From positions 61,571 to 125,570 of the forward strand of contig JACZJV010000057.1 of assembly GCA_014860355.1 (NCBI GenBank): DNA of 64,000 nt, written 5' to 3'. Positions within the stretch are counted from its first letter, which is position 1, and the number at the start of each line of letters is the position of its first letter. Below, piece after piece: positions 61,179 through 64,000 of this stretch. The notes under the pieces were generated by a model, which was not told the origin of the DNA, ran no database searches, and was given only the letters and a program-made list of their open reading frames with translations. The translations under genes and the position numbers were made by a program. Source of the DNA: Burkholderiales bacterium. Its GTDB lineage: Bacteria; Pseudomonadota; Gammaproteobacteria; Burkholderiales; SG8-39.

Positions 61179-62597
61179 ATGGACTCATTTCGCGAAGCCG
61201 AACGTTCGTTCAACGACGAGTACCCGGGCTACCGGAACACGACATCTCTGGACGAGTTGCGGCATGCGCAGTACGAGCGACTGGACCGGTTGGAGCATCG
61301 TTACCTGGATTACACCGGGGCCGGCCTGTACGCCAGCACGCAGATTGAAGCGCACACGCGTTTGCTGCTTGCGGATGTATTCGGGAACCCGCACTCCTCC
61401 AGTCCTGCGTCCGCACTGGCCACGCGGCTGATAGAGCGCGCGCGCGGCGCAGTGCATGAATTTTTCAAGGCGTCGGCGGACGAATACATCGTCGTTTTCA
61501 CGCGCAACGCGACCGGGGCGCTCAAACTGGTGGGCGAATCGTATCCATTCGACCCTGCCAGCCGATTCCTGCTGACCCTGGACAATCACAATTCTGTCAA
61601 CGGAATTCGCGAGTTCGCGCGTGCCTCCGGGTCTGCGCTCAGCTATTGCCCGCTGCTCCTGCCCGAGATGCGCATAGACCCGGAGCGTCTCGCGGCGCAT
61701 CTGAGCGCATCCGGCGAAACGACGCACAAGTTGTTCGCCTACCCCGCGCAATCCAATTTTTCCGGTGTGCAGCACTCCCTCGATTGGATCGAGTTCGCGC
61801 ATGCGCGCGGATGGGACGTGCTGCTGGACGCGGCGGCCTATGTGCCCGCCAATGCGCTGGACCTGGGACGGGTAAAACCGGACTTCGTTTGCGTTTCGTT
61901 CTACAAGATGTTCGGCTACCCGACGGGGGCGGGCTGTCTGATTGCACGCAAAGCCGTGGTGTCGAAGCTGCACCGACCCTGGTTTTCCGGAGGGACGATC
62001 ACGGTGGCGTCGGTCAAGGGCGACCGACACTACCTGCACAGCGGGCCCGAAGCCTTCGAAGACGGGACGCCGGACTATCTGTGCGCGCCCGCGATCGAGA
62101 TCGGATTGAATCACCTGGCCGGCATCGGCTACGAAATGATCCACGCCCGCGTTGCAGCCCTGACCGGCTGGATGCTCGGGCAGCTGGGGGCCTTGCGCCA
62201 CGGCAACGGGCTCGGGCTGGTGCGAATCTACGGACCGCTTGCGCTGGACGCGCGCGGTGGCACGATCGCATTCAATATTTTCGACAAGGACGGCCGGTTC
62301 ATCGACCATCGAATCGTGGAGGACAGGGCAAACACCATGAAGATCTCCCTGCGCACCGGCTGTTTCTGCAACCCGGGCGGCGGCGAAGTGGCGCTGGGAA
62401 TATCCGAGGAGGAACTCGACGCATGCTTCTCCCGGACCCCGAGCGGCATGACGCTGGACGATTTTCGCGAGTGCATCGACGACAAGAGCAGCGGGGCGGT
62501 GCGGATCTCCTTCGGGCTGGTGAGCAATTTCGAAGACGCCTACCATTTTCTGCAATTCGCCACGCGCTTCGTCGACAAACGCGCCATCGAAATCTAG
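61179..62597 (+). CDS. Class V aminotransferase / cysteine desulfurase-like protein
   Basis: A 472-residue PLP enzyme from ATG 61179. The sequence YLDYTGAGLYASTQIEAHTR and FGNPHSSSPAS resembles the N-terminal domain of molybdenum cofactor sulfurases; the PLP Lys is in VSFYKMFGYPTGAGCLI, and a conserved Cys lies in SLRTGCFCNPGGGE, matching the persulfide-carrying Cys of sulfurases. It lacks a MOSC domain. It may mobilise sulfur for a cofactor or act on an unknown amino substrate. The longer frame to 60873 overlaps the FAD oxidase gene. Confidence 0.82.
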   Translation: MDSFREAERSFNDEYPGYRNTTSLDELRHAQYERLDRLEHRYLDYTGAGLYASTQIEAHTRLLLADVFGNPHSSSPASALATRLIERARGAVHEFFKASADEYIVVFTRNATGALKLVGESYPFDPASRFLLTLDNHNSVNGIREFARASGSALSYCPLLLPEMRIDPERLAAHLSASGETTHKLFAYPAQSNFSGVQHSLDWIEFAHARGWDVLLDAAAYVPANALDLGRVKPDFVCVSFYKMFGYPTGAGCLIARKAVVSKLHRPWFSGGTITVASVKGDRHYLHSGPEAFEDGTPDYLCAPAIEIGLNHLAGIGYEMIHARVAALTGWMLGQLGALRHGNGLGLVRIYGPLALDARGGTIAFNIFDKDGRFIDHRIVEDRANTMKISLRTGCFCNPGGGEVALGISEEELDACFSRTPSGMTLDDFRECIDDKSSGAVRISFGLVSNFEDAYHFLQFATRFVDKRAIEI

Positions 62598-62618
62598 TTT
62601 GGCGCGCGGGCCCACCAG

Positions 62619-63701
62619 GTGATTGCAGATGTGCGCCGCATCATCCACGTCGACATGGACGCGTTCTACGCGTCGGTGGAACAACGCGACGACCCGAAGC
62701 TGCGCGGCAAGCCGGTGGCCGTGGGCGGCCAGCCCGGATCGCGCGGCGTAGTGGCGGCATCGAGTTACGAGGCGCGCGCGTACGGCGTGCGCTCGGCCAT
62801 GCCCATGGCGCGGGCGGTGCGCCTGTGTCCGCAACTGCTCATCGTCCGGCCCGATTTTCCGCGTTACCGCGCCGCCTCGCAGCAGATACTCGAAATCTTC
62901 CGCTCTTGCACGCCCCTGGTGGAGCCGCTGTCGCTGGATGAGGCCTACCTCGACGTCAGCGTTAATCATTGGGGCGAGCCCTTGGCGACGCAGGTGGCGA
63001 AGCGGCTGAAGCAGCGCATTCGCGAGGAAATTCGGCTGACGGCCTCCGCCGGCGTGGCACCCAATAAATTCCTCGCCAAAATCGCCTCCGGATGGCACAA
63101 ACCCGACGGGCTGACGGTGATTTCGCCGGACCGGGTCGAGGCCTTTCTGCAGCAACTTCCGGTGGACGCCTTGTGGGGCGTGGGACCGGTGACCGCGGGG
63201 AAACTGCGCAAGATCGGTATCCAACGCCTGGTCGAGGTGCGCAGTGCAGACCCGGAACTGCTGCAGCGCACGGTCGGCGGCCTCGCGGACGCCTTGCGCC
63301 GGCTGGCACTGGGCGAGGATACGCGGCCGGTGGTGCCGGACCGGCCGCACAAATCCTCGAGCAGTGAAAATACCTACGATCAGGACCTGCTCGCGCTGGA
63401 CACGATACGCGCGGAGATCGAGCGCATGGCGCGCCAGACGGCACAATGGCTGACGCGCAAGCGCCTGCTCGCGCGCACCGTGACCATCAAGGTGCGCTAC
63501 GCCGATTTCAGCACGGTCACGCGCAGCCACACCGCAACGCCCACGCGCGATCCCGAAGAGATCGTCGCGCGCGCGCTGGCGCTGCTGCTGCGCACCGAAG
63601 CCGGGCGCCGGCCGATACGCCTGCTGGGTGCGGGCGTGCATGGCCTCGCCGCAGATGACGCGGCAAGCGGCTGTCCGGGCGTGCTGAAATTCGAAGACTA
63701 G
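62619..63701 (+). CDS. dinB: DNA polymerase IV (DinB)
   Basis: Y-family translesion polymerase of 360 residues. Catalytic motifs: IIHVDMDAFYASVE (first Asp) and LSLDEAYLDVS (Asp-Glu pair); helix-hairpin-helix LWGVGPVTAGKLRKIG; little-finger domain to the end. The C-terminus (SGCPGVLKFED) does not show the usual beta-clamp peptide QLxLF, so clamp binding may differ. GTG 62619 starts 22 bases after the class V gene; GTG 62631 is an alternative. Confidence 0.93.
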   Translation: MIADVRRIIHVDMDAFYASVEQRDDPKLRGKPVAVGGQPGSRGVVAASSYEARAYGVRSAMPMARAVRLCPQLLIVRPDFPRYRAASQQILEIFRSCTPLVEPLSLDEAYLDVSVNHWGEPLATQVAKRLKQRIREEIRLTASAGVAPNKFLAKIASGWHKPDGLTVISPDRVEAFLQQLPVDALWGVGPVTAGKLRKIGIQRLVEVRSADPELLQRTVGGLADALRRLALGEDTRPVVPDRPHKSSSSENTYDQDLLALDTIRAEIERMARQTAQWLTRKRLLARTVTIKVRYADFSTVTRSHTATPTRDPEEIVARALALLLRTEAGRRPIRLLGAGVHGLAADDAASGCPGVLKFED

Positions 63702-63769
63702 TCCTCCGGCGCAAGCGCGCTACCCTGTTTTGCTTTCACCGCGAATAGGCCGATAATTTGGCATCGCTC

Positions 63770-64000
63770 ATGTCCAACTTGCTGCTCGATCTGAGTTTTG
63801 GCGTCAAACGGCCCGATGGCTACGTGTCCGATATCTGGCATGCGTCGACCACCCGCCTGGGCAATTTTCACCTCGCCACGAGCTCGATAGGCGGAGTAGA
63901 GGAATACAGCTTCAACAAATCGGGCCTGTGCCACAGCGCGCATAGCGGGACGCAGGGCGCCCCCGAGGCCCTGCGCGACCGCGCCGGCTTCAGGTGGTGG
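63770..64000 (+). CDS. Partial unrecognised gene, truncated by the window end
   Basis: An open plus-strand frame from ATG 63770 (or TTG 63758) to the last base, 77 codons: MSNLLLDLSFGVKRPDGYVS, then DIWHASTTRLGNFHLATS... It follows dinB by 69 bases. I do not recognise the family. The opposite-strand frame 63698-63943 is probably its shadow. Confidence 0.5.
   Translation, partial: MSNLLLDLSFGVKRPDGYVSDIWHASTTRLGNFHLATSSIGGVEEYSFNKSGLCHSAHSGTQGAPEALRDRAGFRWW

Noticed and set aside
61185..63641. Minus-strand open frame of 818 codons opposite the class V and dinB genes
   Set aside because: Antisense shadow in GC-rich DNA. Composition is His/Arg/Gln-rich and it spans two well-supported plus-strand genes and their junction.

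Overview
The window is GC-rich chromosomal DNA from a bacterium. Gene content and order indicate a betaproteobacterium: the cytochrome aa3 oxidase cluster carries the small DUF2970 and DUF2909 membrane proteins typical of that class, ftsY-ftsE-ftsX-rpoH are linked, and ruvCAB lies beside ybgC-tolQRAB-pal-cpoB. I cannot name a genus. Most of the window is conserved housekeeping DNA with tight operons. The accessory parts are a decayed island after ychF (about 23-25.2 kb), a gene-fragment zone after it (25.2-27.6 kb), a redox operon (44.3-52.4 kb) and a peptide-uptake and amine-oxidase-like region (52.4-62.6 kb).

Layout. 0.15-6.9 kb: cytochrome c oxidase (ctaD, a 41-residue membrane protein, ctaG, DUF2970, ctaE), then SURF1, a thioredoxin-like membrane protein, ctaB and a SCO lipoprotein. 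No ctaA is present. 7-10.6 kb (minus strand): rpoH with a CIRCE operator in front, ftsX, ftsE, ftsY. 10.7-19.2 kb: a catalytic plus non-catalytic M16 protease pair, rsmD, coaD, a YfhL-type ferredoxin, mutM (minus), a TPR lipoprotein, lolB, ispE and tRNA-Gln. 19.3-23 kb: prs, rplY, pth, ychF. 23-25.2 kb: an island bounded by two about 77%-identical copies of the ychF 3' end, holding two AbrB/PIN toxin-antitoxin pairs, an integrase remnant and a BrnTA remnant. 25.2-32.2 kb: gene fragments, an SDR-GNAT fusion, a hydrolase, DUF2917 and LysR genes, an SDR without the YxxxK motif, a DMT exporter and a DUF853 ATPase. 32.3-42.7 kb: yebC, ruvC, ruvA, a MASE2-PAS-PAS protein, ruvB, ybgC-tolQRAB-pal-cpoB, queC. 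42.9-44.2 kb: a YeeE/YedE transporter and tRNA-Lys.

44.3-52.4 kb: a five-gene operon encoding an NfnA-like and an NfnB-like flavoprotein, KorA, KorB, and a 739-residue protein that looks like a degenerate TPP domain of pyruvate:ferredoxin oxidoreductase with a C-terminal single-cluster ferredoxin. A class-II-like FNR promoter precedes it. This operon, with its unusual fifth subunit, is my best candidate for an under-described system. It would link 2-oxoacid oxidation, ferredoxin and NAD(P)H under low oxygen. 52.4-62.6 kb: a DUF2817 peptidase-like protein, a complete oligopeptide-type ABC transporter, a VOC protein, an FAD amine-oxidase-like protein and a class V aminotransferase-like enzyme. 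62.6-64 kb: dinB and the start of an unrecognised gene.

A family of short palindromic repeats (element A, GAGTATGAGGGG-N6-CCCCTCA; element B, CCCGCTGCAA-loop-TTGCAGCGGG) recurs through the oxidase cluster and again near 29.7 and 40.5 kb. No rRNA or CRISPR array was seen.
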